A stretch of 64,000 nucleotides of DNA from Actinophytocola sp963727495 (GCA_963727495.1 CAVSGQ010000009.1:248001-312000), one strand, 5' to 3'. Counted from the first letter of the stretch, positions 43,656 through 53,942 are shown. Notes: generated by a model not told the origin, from the letters alone. Numbers and translations are program-made.

Positions 43656-44089
43656 ACCCGCACACCCAACCGAGTCAGTTCGGGTGGTTGGTCAACGACT
43701 TCGCCGAGCGGGTCCCCGGAGTGGCGCATGCCGTCGTCGTGTCCGCCGACGGCCTCCTGCTCACCTCGTCGGCGAGGCTCCCGGTGGACCGGGCGGACCA
43801 GCTCGCGGCCGTGGCCTCCGGCCTGGTCAGCCTCACGCACGGCGCCGCGCGGTGCTTCGAGGCCGGCGGGGTCAAGGAGACGATCGTCGAGATGCAGGGC
43901 GGGATCATGCTGCTGATGTCCATCAGCGACGGGTCCTGCCTCGCCGTGCTCGCCGCGCCGATCTGTGACATCGGCCAGGTGGCGTACGAGATGACGCTGC
44001 TGGTCGACCGCGTCGGCCAGATCCTCACCCCGGAACTTCGGGCCCAGCTCCAGGGCGCCGGCGGGAGGATGGTTGGGCAGCCGGCGTGA
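43652..44089 (+). CDS. cvnB: Conservon protein CvnB (roadblock/LC7)
   Basis: 145 aa. 'FGWLVNDFAERVPGVAHAVVVSADGLLLTSS' (in part) and 'GLVSLTHGAARCFEAG' with 'MQGGIMLLMSISDGSCLAVLA' are the roadblock fold. Such proteins stimulate or scaffold small GTPases, here CvnD. It overlaps cvnA by 4 nt (ATGA) and cvnC by 4 nt (GTGA). Confidence 0.95.
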   Translation: MNPHTQPSQFGWLVNDFAERVPGVAHAVVVSADGLLLTSSARLPVDRADQLAAVASGLVSLTHGAARCFEAGGVKETIVEMQGGIMLLMSISDGSCLAVLAAPICDIGQVAYEMTLLVDRVGQILTPELRAQLQGAGGRMVGQPA

Positions 44090-44700
44090 CGGGATTCTTC
44101 GAGCCGCCACCCGACGAACGGGGGTCCGGCCCGGAGCAGACGTTCGCCGACGTGGTCAACGGTCTGACGCTCGGCAAGGGGCGTCGCAGGCGCAGGAAGA
44201 AGGGCGAGCCGTCCGCAGTGGACATCCCAACCGGACCGATCCCGAGCCGGGAGACCGCCCGGCGGATCGAATGGCCGTCCTGGCCGGAGCCCCGCCCGGC
44301 CGGTCCGTCGTGGCCGGGCACGCCCCTGGACGCCGTGGAGGCCGAGCTCGCGGACGCGGCGGACGCGGCGATGGTGCGCCCGTACGCGTGGACCCGCGGC
44401 CGCACGAAGTCCACGATGGACCTGCGGATCGAGGCGCTGGTCACCACCAGCGAGCTCGGTGAGGACATCGAGGCGATGACCCATAGCGAGCACCGCTCCG
44501 TCGCGGAGCTGTGCGTCGAACCGCGATCGGTCGCCGAGGTCGCCACCCTGCTGCACGTGCCGCTCGGCGTGGCCAAGGTGCTGCTGGGGGACATGGCCAA
44601 CCTCGGCCTGGTCATCGTGCACAAGACGGCCACCGGTGGCGCCAACAAGGCGCACCTCATGTTGATGGAAAGGGTTTTGAGTGGACTCCGTCGGCTTTAA
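44086..44700 (+). CDS. cvnC: Conservon protein CvnC (DUF742)
   Basis: 204 aa. The C-terminal DUF742 part has 'RPYAWTRGRTKSTMDLRIEALV', 'LCVEPRSVAEVATLLHVPLGVAKVLLGDMANLGLV', quoted in segments, a winged-helix-like end. The N-terminal 90 residues are Pro/Arg-rich and variable. The last 20 nt overlap the cvnD start. Confidence 0.92.
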   Translation: MTGFFEPPPDERGSGPEQTFADVVNGLTLGKGRRRRRKKGEPSAVDIPTGPIPSRETARRIEWPSWPEPRPAGPSWPGTPLDAVEAELADAADAAMVRPYAWTRGRTKSTMDLRIEALVTTSELGEDIEAMTHSEHRSVAELCVEPRSVAEVATLLHVPLGVAKVLLGDMANLGLVIVHKTATGGANKAHLMLMERVLSGLRRL

Positions 44701-45293
44701 CGCCTCTGGCGATGCCCCGGCGCCCTCGATGACATCGGTCAAGATCGTCGTCGGCGGGCGGGTTCGGCGCGGGCAAGACCACCTTCGTCGGGTCGGTCTC
44801 CGAGATCATGCCGCTGACCACGGAGGCGGTGATGACCGAGGCGAGCGCCGGCATCGACGACCTCGCCGCGACCCCGCGCAAGGCGACCACCACGGTCGCG
44901 ATGGACTTCGGCCGGGTCTCCCTCGCGGACGACCTCGTGCTCTACCTGTTCGGCACGCCCGGCCAGGAGCGGTTCTGGTTCATGTGGGACGACCTGGTCC
45001 GCGGTGCGATCGGCGCGGTCGTGCTGACCGACACGCGCCGCCTCGCCGACTCGTTCTCGCCGATCGACTTCTTCGAGGACCGTGGGCTGCCCTACGTGGT
45101 GGGGCTGAACTGCTTCGACGGCAAGCAGGAGTACGGCGTCGAGGAGGTCCGCGACGCGCTGGCGATCAGCGAGGGGGTGCCGATCGTGCCCTGCGACGCG
45201 CGCGACCGGGAGTCGGTCAAGCAGACGCTGATCACGATGGTCGAGTACTCGATGGACCGCTGGGTCGCGGCGCACGGAGCGGGTGTCGGCTAA
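44681..45293 (+). CDS. cvnD: Conservon GTPase CvnD (apparent +1 frameshift in the P-loop)
   Basis: About 203 aa when one base is skipped. After 'TSVKIVV' the frame must change to read 'AGGFGAGKTTFVGSVSEI', the Walker A loop; removing G 44753 does so. The rest is intact: 'MPLTTEAVMT', 'LFGTPGQERFWFMWDDLVRGA', 'GLNCFDGKQ'. Conservon GTPases are Rap/Ras-like switches. As written, the protein lacks its nucleotide-binding loop or is not made, so the whole conservon would be inactive unless this is a sequencing error. Confidence 0.88.
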
Positions 45294-45306
45294 GCGGTTG
45301 CTTAGG

Positions 45307-45312
45307 TATGGT
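45307..45312 (+). promoter_or_regulatory. Putative -10 box (TATGGT) for the second acyl-CoA dehydrogenase
   Basis: TATGGT ends 7 nt before the ATG, in a gap of only 26 nt after cvnD. It indicates a separate, leaderless transcript. Confidence 0.45.
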
Positions 45313-45319
45313 CCGGTGC

Positions 45320-46471
45320 ATGGATCTGTCCCTGAGCGAAGAGCAGGCTGCGCTGCGCGACCTCGCGCGTGACTTCGTCGACCGTGAGGTCGCGCCCCAC
45401 GTGCGCGACTGGGACCTGGCCGAACAGGTCGACCGGTCGATCGTCGGGAAGCTGGGCGAGGTGGGGTTCCTCGGCCTGACCGTGCCGGAGGAGTACGGCG
45501 GGTCGGGCGGCGACCACCTGACCTACTGCCTGATGATGGAGGAGATCGGGCGCGGCGACTCGGCGATCCGCGGCATCGTGTCGGTGACGCTGGGCCTGGT
45601 CGGGAAGACGATCCTCACGTTCGGCACCGAGGAGCAGAAGCGGCAGTGGCTGCCCCGGCTGTGCTCGGGCGAGTCGCTGTCCTGCTTCGGGCTCACCGAG
45701 CCGGACACCGGGTCCGACGCGGGGAACCTGTCGACCAAGGCGGTGCGCGACGGGTCGGACTGGGTGCTGTCCGGCTCGAAGATGTTCATCACGAACGGGA
45801 CCTGGGCCGACCTCGCGCTGGTGTTCGCCCGCACCGGCGAGCCCGGCCCGCGCGGCGTCACCGCGTTCCTCGTGCCGACCGCGTCGCCGGGGTTCGAGCA
45901 CCGGGAGATCAAGGGCAAGCTGGGGCTGCGCGGGCAGTCCACCGGCGAGCTGGTCCTCGACGGGGTGCGGGTGCCGGACAGCGCACGGCTGGGCGACGAG
46001 GGGCAGGGCTTCAAGATCGCGATGGCGGCGCTGGACAAGGGCCGCATGTCGGTCGCGGCCGGCTGCGTCGGGCTCGCCCGCGCGGCGCTGGAGGCCGCGA
46101 CGAGGTACGCGGGGGAGCGGCACCAGTTCGGCAGGCCGATCGCCGGTTTCCAGCTCGTGCAGGAGATGCTGGCCGACATGGCCGTCGGCACGGACGCGGC
46201 GCGCCTGCTGGTGTGGCGGGTGGCCGATCTGATCGACCGCGGGCTGCCGTTCCGCACCGAGGCGTCGATGGCCAAGCTGCACGCGAGCGAGAACGCGGTC
46301 GCGGCGGCGAACCTCGCCATCCAGGTGTACGGGGGCTACGGTTACCTCGATGAGTACCCCGTGGCGAAGATCCTGCGCGACGCCCGGGTCATGACGTTGT
46401 ACGAGGGCACGAGCCAGGTGCAGAAGCTGCTGATCGGCCGGGCACTGACCGGCCTCAACGCGTTCGTCTGA
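45320..46471 (+). CDS. Acyl-CoA dehydrogenase, medium-chain/glutaryl-like active site
   Basis: 383 aa. 'CFGLTEPDTGSDAGNLSTKA' binds flavin, 'GSKMFITNGTWADLALVFAR' and 'IQVYGGYGYLDEYPVAKILRD' follow, and 'MTLYEGTSQVQKLLIGRAL' carries the catalytic Glu (YEGT), unlike the enzyme at 29 kb. The upstream frame is open through cvnD, but the domain starts at 'MDLSLSEEQAALRDLARDF'. It has no neighbours of the same pathway, and the substrate is open. Confidence 0.92.
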   Translation: MDLSLSEEQAALRDLARDFVDREVAPHVRDWDLAEQVDRSIVGKLGEVGFLGLTVPEEYGGSGGDHLTYCLMMEEIGRGDSAIRGIVSVTLGLVGKTILTFGTEEQKRQWLPRLCSGESLSCFGLTEPDTGSDAGNLSTKAVRDGSDWVLSGSKMFITNGTWADLALVFARTGEPGPRGVTAFLVPTASPGFEHREIKGKLGLRGQSTGELVLDGVRVPDSARLGDEGQGFKIAMAALDKGRMSVAAGCVGLARAALEAATRYAGERHQFGRPIAGFQLVQEMLADMAVGTDAARLLVWRVADLIDRGLPFRTEASMAKLHASENAVAAANLAIQVYGGYGYLDEYPVAKILRDARVMTLYEGTSQVQKLLIGRALTGLNAFV

Positions 46472-46474
46472 GGT

Positions 46475-47149
46475 ATGAGCGACCATCCCGAACCGGTGTA
46501 CCAGGACGATCCGGACCCGCCGCCGCGGCGGCGTGCCGCGCTGGTCGCGGTCGCCGTCGTCTGCGTGGTCGTCGCCGGCGTCGCGGTCGGGTTGGTCACC
46601 GGGCTGCCCGGCTCCGCGGACGAGAGCAACGACCTGAACGTCGCGGATCCGGCGGGCCTGCCGTCCCTGTCCCTGCCGGCCGGCTGCGACCTGCTGACGC
46701 CCGGGCAGGTGTCCGTGCTGGTGCCGGGCGAGCCCACCCGGGTCGGCCGCGGTCCGGGCGTGGTCGTCGACTCCACGGAGTCCGCGTGCGACTGGTCCAA
46801 CGCGCAGACCCGGCCGGCCGACCCGCGCGAGCAGCCGGCGGTGCTCGAGGTGAAGGCGACCGCGGCGGTGGACGAGGATTCCGCCCGGTCGACCATTAAG
46901 GTCAGCCTGCCGTGCACCGGGTCGCACAGCACCCGGACCACCGTGTCCGGCGCGGACGAGGCGTGCCTCAACCACAAGGAGCCCGGCGACCGGCACCGGT
47001 CGGCCGACGTGTCCGTGGTGTCCGCGCGCTACAAGACCCTGGTCGTCGAGGTCTCCTACGAGCGGCCGGACTGGCCCTCGTGGCGGGTGGACGACCAGTC
47101 CGAGGTGACCGCCGCCGCGCTGATCAGCCGCGTGGTACAGCGCCAGTGA
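46475..47149 (+). CDS. DUF3558-like membrane-anchored protein
   Basis: 224 aa. A short cytoplasmic Pro/Arg start, one helix (AALVAVAVVCVVVAGVAVGLV) and an extracellular domain with four Cys ('LPAGCDLLTPGQVSVLVPGEPTRVG', 'ACDWSNA', 'LPCTGSH', 'EACLNHKEPGD', in part) resemble DUF3558 proteins of actinomycetes. The function is unknown. It starts 3 nt after the dehydrogenase stop and may be co-transcribed. Repeats follow it. Confidence 0.7.
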   Translation: MSDHPEPVYQDDPDPPPRRRAALVAVAVVCVVVAGVAVGLVTGLPGSADESNDLNVADPAGLPSLSLPAGCDLLTPGQVSVLVPGEPTRVGRGPGVVVDSTESACDWSNAQTRPADPREQPAVLEVKATAAVDEDSARSTIKVSLPCTGSHSTRTTVSGADEACLNHKEPGDRHRSADVSVVSARYKTLVVEVSYERPDWPSWRVDDQSEVTAAALISRVVQRQ

Positions 47150-47181
47150 CGGCCCCGCCCACCCACCCCCACACGCCGACC

Positions 47182-47286
47182 CGACCCCCACTCAGCCGAC
47201 CTGACCCCTCACGCGGTCGACCTGACCCCTCGCGAGGTCGAGTCGTCTCCTCGCGAGGTCGAGTCGTCCTCTCGCGCGGTCGAGTC
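47182..47286. repeat. 21-nt tandem repeat, about five copies
   Basis: Units of 21 nt carry the core CTCGCGAGGTCGAGTC (CTCGCGCGGTCGAGTC in the last). The GCGCGGTCGAG part is shared with the repeats at 1-195 and 26.6 kb. Confidence 0.8.
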
Positions 47287-47338
47287 GCCGTCCGCATCAC
47301 CCCCCGACTCCCAACCGGCCACCACCGCCACGAGCTGG

Positions 47339-47422
47339 CTCGGTGATGCCAGGGGTCGGCTCGGTGATGCCAGGGGTCGGGTCGGTGATGCCAGGGGTCG
47401 GGTCGGTGATGCCAGGGGTCGG
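47339..47422. repeat. 21-nt tandem repeat, four near-exact copies
   Basis: The unit contains TCGGTGATGCCAGGGGTCGG and differs between copies only in the first base. A decayed fifth copy (GTCGGTGTGGCTAGGGG) runs into the end of the VOC gene. Confidence 0.9.
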
Positions 47423-47432
47423 GTCGGTGTGG

Positions 47433-47813
47433 CTAGGGGCGGTAGGTGCCGAACGACCAGAGGTTGCCCTCCGGGTCGCGCGCGGAGTACTCGTACGAGC
47501 CGTAGTCCATGTGCTCGAGGTCGCGGACGACCGTGGCGCCGGCGGCCTTGGCCCGCTCGAAGTGGGCCTGCGGGTCGTCCACCACGACGTAGACGCTGAT
47601 CGGCGAGGCGAGCGGGTCCGCGGTGCCGCCGCCGAGCCAGCCGGGGTCGCGCGGGCCGCTGACCATGACGGTGTCCGGGCCGTGGCGGAGCTCCGCGTGG
47701 CCGACCTTGCCCGCCTCGTCGCGGTAGACGGTGTGCTCGGTGAACCCGAACGCCTCGACGAGCCAGGCCACGGCGGCGTCCGGGTCCTGGTAGCGCATCG
47801 CTGGAATGATCAT
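47433..47813 (-). CDS. VOC-family (glyoxalase/PhnB-like) protein
   Basis: 126 aa. 'MIIPAMRYQDPDAAVAWLVEAFGF' (in part), 'HAELRHGPDTVMVSG' and 'SYEYSARDPEGNLWSFGTY' fit the glyoxalase/bleomycin-resistance fold of the PhnB type, usually a metal site or a binding protein. It lies 10 nt behind the AraC gene and is probably co-transcribed with it. Confidence 0.88.
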   Translation of the reverse strand: MIIPAMRYQDPDAAVAWLVEAFGFTEHTVYRDEAGKVGHAELRHGPDTVMVSGPRDPGWLGGGTADPLASPISVYVVVDDPQAHFERAKAAGATVVRDLEHMDYGSYEYSARDPEGNLWSFGTYRP

Positions 47814-47823
47814 GCGGTCGACG

Positions 47824-48645
47824 CTAGTCCGGAGGCACCCGGGCGTATTGGACGGATGTGACCTCCCCGGCCAGCCGCGCGAGGTACCCGGTCGGCGTGG
47901 TGCCGGCGAACTCGCGGAAGTCCCGGTTCATGTGCGCCTGGTCGTAGTAGCCGCACTCGGCCGCGAACCGCGACCACTCCGCGCGGCCGATGCGCTCGAC
48001 GCGGCGCAGCAGCGCCTGGAACCGGACGATCCGCGCGACCGTCTTGGGCGGCAGGCCGACCTGCTGGCGGAACCGGGTGACCAGGTGCCGGCGGCTCCAG
48101 CCGATGTCGCGGGCCAGCTCGGCGATCGGCACCGTACCGCCGGTCTCGGCGAGCCGCCGCCAGGCCCACTCGACCTCGCGTGACGGGGCCGGACCACGGT
48201 CGGCCCTGGCCAGCAGGAACTCGTCGAGCACGGCGAACCGCCCGGGCCAGCCCGGGGTGTTCGCCAGCCGCTCGGTGAGCCGGGCGGCGTCCGGGCCTAG
48301 TACGTCGGTGAGCTCCACGACGTCGTTGGCCAGCCCGTCCATCGGGACACCGAGCAGGGTGTACGCGCCGGGCGGGGACAGCTTGAGGTCGACGCACTCG
48401 ATCGCGCCGAACTGTTCGACGACGCGGTGGGTGTCGGCGAGCCCGGTGACGAACGCGCCGGGCAGCCCGCCGAACGCGGCACCGGTGTTGATGATCACCG
48501 TGACGGTCCGGCCCGGCGTGGCGAGCCAGCGGTCGCCTTCCGTGTCCGGCTGCGTGAAGCCGAGATAGTTCCTGGTCAGCAACCCGCGGACCGGCTCGCT
48601 CGGCCGGTGTTCGGTGACGCTCGTCGCGGGGGCGGCCGTGCTCAC
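47824..48645 (-). CDS. AraC-family regulator
   Basis: 273 aa from GTG 48645, which has TACGAT 6 nt upstream; the frame is open 14 codons further. The N-terminal half is a sensory domain ('GRTVTVIINTGAAFGG', 'PPGAYTLLGVPMDGLANDVVEL'). The C-terminal double helix-turn-helix is 'VPIAELARDIGWSRRHLVTRF' and 'WSRFAAECGYYDQAHMNRDFREFAGTTP', in segments. The AraC-VOC pairing is common. It is divergent from the cobalt transporter, but local control of that operon is unproven. Confidence 0.9.
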   Translation of the reverse strand: MSTAAPATSVTEHRPSEPVRGLLTRNYLGFTQPDTEGDRWLATPGRTVTVIINTGAAFGGLPGAFVTGLADTHRVVEQFGAIECVDLKLSPPGAYTLLGVPMDGLANDVVELTDVLGPDAARLTERLANTPGWPGRFAVLDEFLLARADRGPAPSREVEWAWRRLAETGGTVPIAELARDIGWSRRHLVTRFRQQVGLPPKTVARIVRFQALLRRVERIGRAEWSRFAAECGYYDQAHMNRDFREFAGTTPTGYLARLAGEVTSVQYARVPPD

Positions 48646-48651
48646 CCGACG

Positions 48652-48657
48652 ATCGTA
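48652..48657 (-). promoter_or_regulatory. Putative -10 box (TACGAT, minus strand) for the AraC gene
   Basis: On the minus strand TACGAT ends 6 nt before GTG 48645. Confidence 0.45.
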
Positions 48658-48715
48658 CGAGCCGTCGCAAGTTCGAGTTTGTTGCAAGCCACTGGCGATA
48701 GGGCTCCGAAGCTCA

Positions 48716-48721
48716 TAATGT
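48716..48721 (+). promoter_or_regulatory. Putative -10 box (TAATGT) for cbiM
   Basis: TAATGT (overlapping CATAAT) ends 7 nt before GTG 48729. No cobalamin riboswitch fold was recognised in the 83-nt gap to the divergent AraC gene. Confidence 0.4.
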
Positions 48722-48728
48722 GAAGGAC

Positions 48729-49439
48729 GTGTCCACCTTCCTGGCCATGCACATGAGCGACGGCATCATCGACGCGCCGACGTCGGTGATCTTCGGCGGT
48801 GTCGCGGTGGCCGGCGTGGCGGTGGCCCTGGTCGGCGCCCGCCGGGACCTCGACGACCGCACCGCGCCGATGGCCGGCCTGGTCGCCGCGTTCGTGTTCG
48901 CCACCCAGATGATCAACTTCCCGATCCTGCCCGGCGTCAGCGGCCACCTGCTCGGCGGCACGCTGGCCGCGATCCTGGTCGGCCCGTGGGTCGGCGCGCT
49001 GTGCGTGAGCATCGTGCTCGCCGTCCAGGCGCTCGTGTTCGCCGACGGCGGGCTGACCGCGCTCGGCGCCAACATCACCAACATGGCGCTCATCGGCACG
49101 GCGGCCGGGTTCCTGGTGGCGCTCGCGCTGCGCCGGCTCGCCCGCCGGGGCCGGTCCGGGCTCGCCGCGGTCGCGTTCGTCGCGGCGTTCGCCGGCACCG
49201 TGGTCGCCTCGCTCGGCTTCGTGCTGGAGTTCGCGATCGGCGGCGACGCGGCGTTCTCCGTCGGCGGGGTCGCCGGGACGATCGTCGGCCTGCACGCGCT
49301 CATCGGGATCGGCGAGGGCGTGATCACCGCGCTCACCGTGACCGCGGTGGCCGCCGCCCGGCCCGACCTGGTCTACCTGCTGCGGGGCACTGCCCGCCCG
49401 CTGGAACTGCGGGACGCGCCGTCGCGGAGCGGCTCATGA
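48729..49439 (+). CDS. cbiM: Cobalt ECF transporter substrate-binding membrane subunit CbiM
   Basis: 236 aa. 'MHMSDGIIDAPTSVIFGG' is the CbiM start; in the related NikM/CbiM proteins the N-terminal Met-His binds the metal ion, so translation from ATG 48747 may give the active form, while GTG 48729 suits the -10 box. 'GLVAAFVFATQMINFPILPGVSGHLLGGTLAAILVGPWVG' (in segments) follows, about seven helices. It is first in a tightly coupled cbiMNQO operon importing Co2+ for vitamin B12. Confidence 0.92.
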   Translation: MSTFLAMHMSDGIIDAPTSVIFGGVAVAGVAVALVGARRDLDDRTAPMAGLVAAFVFATQMINFPILPGVSGHLLGGTLAAILVGPWVGALCVSIVLAVQALVFADGGLTALGANITNMALIGTAAGFLVALALRRLARRGRSGLAAVAFVAAFAGTVVASLGFVLEFAIGGDAAFSVGGVAGTIVGLHALIGIGEGVITALTVTAVAAARPDLVYLLRGTARPLELRDAPSRSGS

Positions 49440-49792
49440 GGAACCGGACCTGGCTGTTCTTCGCCGGCTTCGCGCTGGTGGCGCTCGTCGTCGCGGGCGC
49501 GCTGTCCTACTTCGCGGACTCCGCCCCGGACGGGCTGGACGCCGCCACGCTCAAGGGCTGCGACGTCGTGCGGACCGCGCACGGCGACGAGCTGACCGGC
49601 TCGTGCATCGCGCGCGACGCCGGCGAGCACGGCATGGCCGGCAGCCCGCTCGCCGGCTACTCGGTGGGCGGCGACTCGCGGTTCACCGGAGTCGCCGGCG
49701 TGCTCGGGGTGGCCGCCACGCTGGCGGTGTCGTTCGGGCTGTTCTGGCTGCTGCGCAAGCGGTCGAAGCCGGGGGAGAGGTCGCGGACGTGA
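49436..49792 (+). CDS. cbiN: CbiN-like PDGLE-domain protein
   Basis: 118 aa. Two membrane helices flank an extracytoplasmic loop with 'DSAPDGLDAATLKGCDV', the PDGLE region of CbiN/CbiMN fusions. It is needed with CbiM for basal metal uptake. It overlaps cbiM (ATGA) and cbiQ by 4 nt. Confidence 0.88.
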   Translation: MRNRTWLFFAGFALVALVVAGALSYFADSAPDGLDAATLKGCDVVRTAHGDELTGSCIARDAGEHGMAGSPLAGYSVGGDSRFTGVAGVLGVAATLAVSFGLFWLLRKRSKPGERSRT

Positions 49793-50543
49793 GCGCCGCC
49801 GCGCACGTGCTGTACCGGGCGGGCACCTCGCCGGTGCACCGGCTGCCGGCCCAGGTCAAGATCGTCGCCGCGCTGCTCGGGGTGATCTGCGTGGTCGCGA
49901 CGCCGCGCACCTCGTTCTGGGCGTTCGGGCTGTACCTGGTGCTGCTGGCCGGCATCTGGGCGGTGGCCGGGGTCCCGGCCGGGCACTTCGCGAGGCGCGC
50001 GGTGATCGAGGTGCCGTTCGTGGTGATCGCGCTGGCCATGCCGTTCCTCGGCGGCGGCCCGCGGTTCACCGCCCTCGGGCTGAGCCTGTCGGAGCCGGGC
50101 GCGCTGGCGGGCTGGAACATCCTCGCGAAGGGCACCGTCGGCGTGCTGGCCTCGCTGACCCTGGCCGCCACGACGACACCGCGCGAGCTGATCGTCGGCC
50201 TGCAGCGGCTGCACGCGCCGGCCGTGCTGACCACGATCGCCACGCTGATGCTGCGCTACCTGGAGGTCATCGCCGCCGAGGCGCGGCGGATGCGGACCGC
50301 GCGGATCTCGCGCGGCCACGACCCTCGGTTCCTGTGGCAGGTGGGCGCGACCGCGCGGGGGATCGGCGCGCTGTTCGTGCGCAGCTACGAGCGCGGGGAG
50401 CGGGTGCACCTGGCGATGGTGTCCCGCGGCTGGACCGGCACGCTGCCCGACCGCGGCGCCACGGCGGCGCCGGCCGCATGGCTGTCCGGGCTGGTGCCGG
50501 TGGTGCTGACGGCGTGCGTGCTCGGGGCGGCGCTGTGGCTGCG

Positions 50544-50547
<4 letters not shown>
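49789..50547 (+). CDS. cbiQ: Cobalt ECF transporter membrane subunit CbiQ
   Basis: 252 aa. 'SPVHRLPAQVKIVAALLGVICVVATP' (in part), 'RELIVGLQRLHAPAVLTTIATLMLRYLEVI', and the coupling-helix words 'EARRMRTARISRG' and 'HLAMVSRGW' identify the ECF T-component. The two Ala-Arg-Gly-like motifs contact the ATPase. It is coupled to cbiO (GTGA). Confidence 0.9.
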
Positions 50548-51320
<773 letters not shown>

Positions 51321-51394
51321 TCGCCGCCACCGGGCAACCCCACCGGGGGTTCGTGCCGTTGACCCGTTGTGGGGGCGAGCACAGGGGAGGTTCG

Positions 51395-51889
51395 GTGAAG
51401 CGGTCCGAGGAGACGGCCTACCGCGAGTACGTGACCAGCCGGATGAACGTCATGCGGCGGGTCGCGTACCTGCTGTGCCGGGACTGGCACACCGCCGACG
51501 ACCTCGTGTCGGTGACCCTCGGCAAGCTCTACCGGCACTGGACGCGGGTCGCGCCGAGCCCCGGCGTCGACGCCTACGTGCGGCGGATCCTGCTGCGCGT
51601 GTGGCTGGACGAGAAGCGCCGGCCGTGGCGTCGCGAGGAACCCACCGACCAGCTGCCCGAGCGGGAGTCGTTCGAGGAGTTCCGGGTGGTCGACCGGGAG
51701 CACCTGCTCGACCTGCTCGATGGGCTCCCGCCGCGGCGGCGCGCTGCGGTCGTGCTGCGCCTGTACTGCGACCTCTCGGTGGAGGAGACCGCCGAGATCC
51801 TCGGCTGCACCGCCGGAACCGTGAAGAGCCAGACCGCGCGGGGGCTCGACACGTTGCGGTCGCGCGCCGAGGCGACCGTCCGCGACTAG
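51395..51889 (+). CDS. SigE-family RNA polymerase sigma factor
   Basis: 164 aa from GTG, with GGGGAGG 6 nt upstream. Region 2 is 'YREYVTSRMNVMRRVAYLLCRDWHTADDLVSVTLGKLYRHW', in segments, and region 4 is 'LPPRRRAAVVLRLYCDLSVEETAEILGCTAGTVKSQTARGL'. This is the SigE-like ECF group of streptomycete-type bacteria. The next gene codes for a membrane protein likely to be its regulator or target. Confidence 0.92.
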   Translation: MKRSEETAYREYVTSRMNVMRRVAYLLCRDWHTADDLVSVTLGKLYRHWTRVAPSPGVDAYVRRILLRVWLDEKRRPWRREEPTDQLPERESFEEFRVVDREHLLDLLDGLPPRRRAAVVLRLYCDLSVEETAEILGCTAGTVKSQTARGLDTLRSRAEATVRD

Positions 51890-51906
51890 CCAAACGGAGA
51901 AGGCAC

Positions 51907-52797
51907 ATGGACAAGCAACTGTTCGACGACGCGATCGGGGAGGTGCCGCCGTCCACCGTGGACGTGGACGCGGTGATCGCGCGCGGGCGCCGCGCGGAGC
52001 GGGTCCGCCGGCTGGCGAGCCCGGTGGTGGCCACGGCGGCCGCGGTCACGGTGCTGACCGGCGGGGTGGCCGTCGTGCTGACCTCGGACGGCGACACCGG
52101 CTTCGGCACGGCCGGCCCGCCGTCCACCACCCGCCCGGCGACCTCGACGACGAGCCCGGTCACCTCGAGCCCGTCGCGGTGCGCCGACATGATGCCCACT
52201 GCGCCGCCCGGGCCCGAGGAGCCCGCGGCCGTGGTGGACCGGCTCACCGGCCTGGTACACGACGCGGTGCGGCCCCGGTTGGCCGGTGGGGCGGACCTGA
52301 CGGTCAACCCCGACGCGCGGTACCCGGACGGCGTCCAACACGGGCCGCTCGAGTTCTACCACGTGTTCTCCGGCGTCCAGGAGATCCCGAACGGCTGCCA
52401 GGGGGGCGAGGACTACTACCTGGGCCAGGCCAACGTCCGGTCGCCGGGCGGGACCGGCAGCCTGCTCGCCCTGGTCGGTCGCGGCGGCGGCGGCAACGGC
52501 GGCTTCACCACGTGCGACGAGGAGAACGCGGTGACACCCGGGCAGACCTACTGCCACCGGCAGGTCGAGGACGGCGACGTGATCGTGCAGACGACGATGA
52601 CGTCCGAGAAGGGCGTCGTCACGAACCGGGTGGACGTCGCCCGGGCCGACGGCACCTACGTGCTGCTGGAGGCGTCGAACATGGCCCGGTCCGGCAAGTA
52701 CCCGGGGCCGCCCACCGCCGACGCGGTGCCGCTGACCCACGCGCAGCTCACCCAGATCGCGCTCGACCCCGGGATGACGATGTACCCGCAGGGCTGA
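51907..52797 (+). CDS. Single-pass membrane protein downstream of the sigma factor (putative anti-sigma-like)
   Basis: 296 aa. The first 45 residues ('KQLFDDAIGEVPPSTVDVDAVIARGRRAERVRR', in part) resemble the cytoplasmic part of proteins coded behind SigE-family factors. Then come one helix (VVATAAAVTVLTGGVAVVL), a Thr/Ser/Pro linker and an extracellular domain with six Cys. It starts 17 nt after the sigma gene. No zinc anti-sigma motif (HxxxCxxC) is present, so the anti-sigma role is only positional. Confidence 0.65.
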   Translation: MDKQLFDDAIGEVPPSTVDVDAVIARGRRAERVRRLASPVVATAAAVTVLTGGVAVVLTSDGDTGFGTAGPPSTTRPATSTTSPVTSSPSRCADMMPTAPPGPEEPAAVVDRLTGLVHDAVRPRLAGGADLTVNPDARYPDGVQHGPLEFYHVFSGVQEIPNGCQGGEDYYLGQANVRSPGGTGSLLALVGRGGGGNGGFTTCDEENAVTPGQTYCHRQVEDGDVIVQTTMTSEKGVVTNRVDVARADGTYVLLEASNMARSGKYPGPPTADAVPLTHAQLTQIALDPGMTMYPQG

Positions 52798-52840
52798 GGA
52801 AAGGCATACCCCCGTTGTTTCCGGCAGGTGGCCAAGCGGG

Positions 52841-52846
52841 CAGGAT
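52841..52846 (+). promoter_or_regulatory. Putative -10 box (CAGGAT) for gcvT
   Basis: CAGGAT, a one-base variant of TANNNT, ends 7 nt before the gcvT ATG. No ribosome site is seen. Confidence 0.3.
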
Positions 52847-52853
52847 CGGGGTC

Positions 52854-53942
<1,089 letters not shown>

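Noticed and set aside
44681..46471. Fusion of conservon GTPase and acyl-CoA dehydrogenase
   Set aside because: The joining region is the shifted frame of cvnD. The dehydrogenase has its own -10 box and start.
47339..47422. CRISPR array
   Set aside because: Units are directly adjacent 21-nt copies without spacers, and no cas genes are present.
48646..48728. Cobalamin riboswitch before cbiM
   Set aside because: The gap is 83 nt, too short for the fold, and no B12-box was seen.
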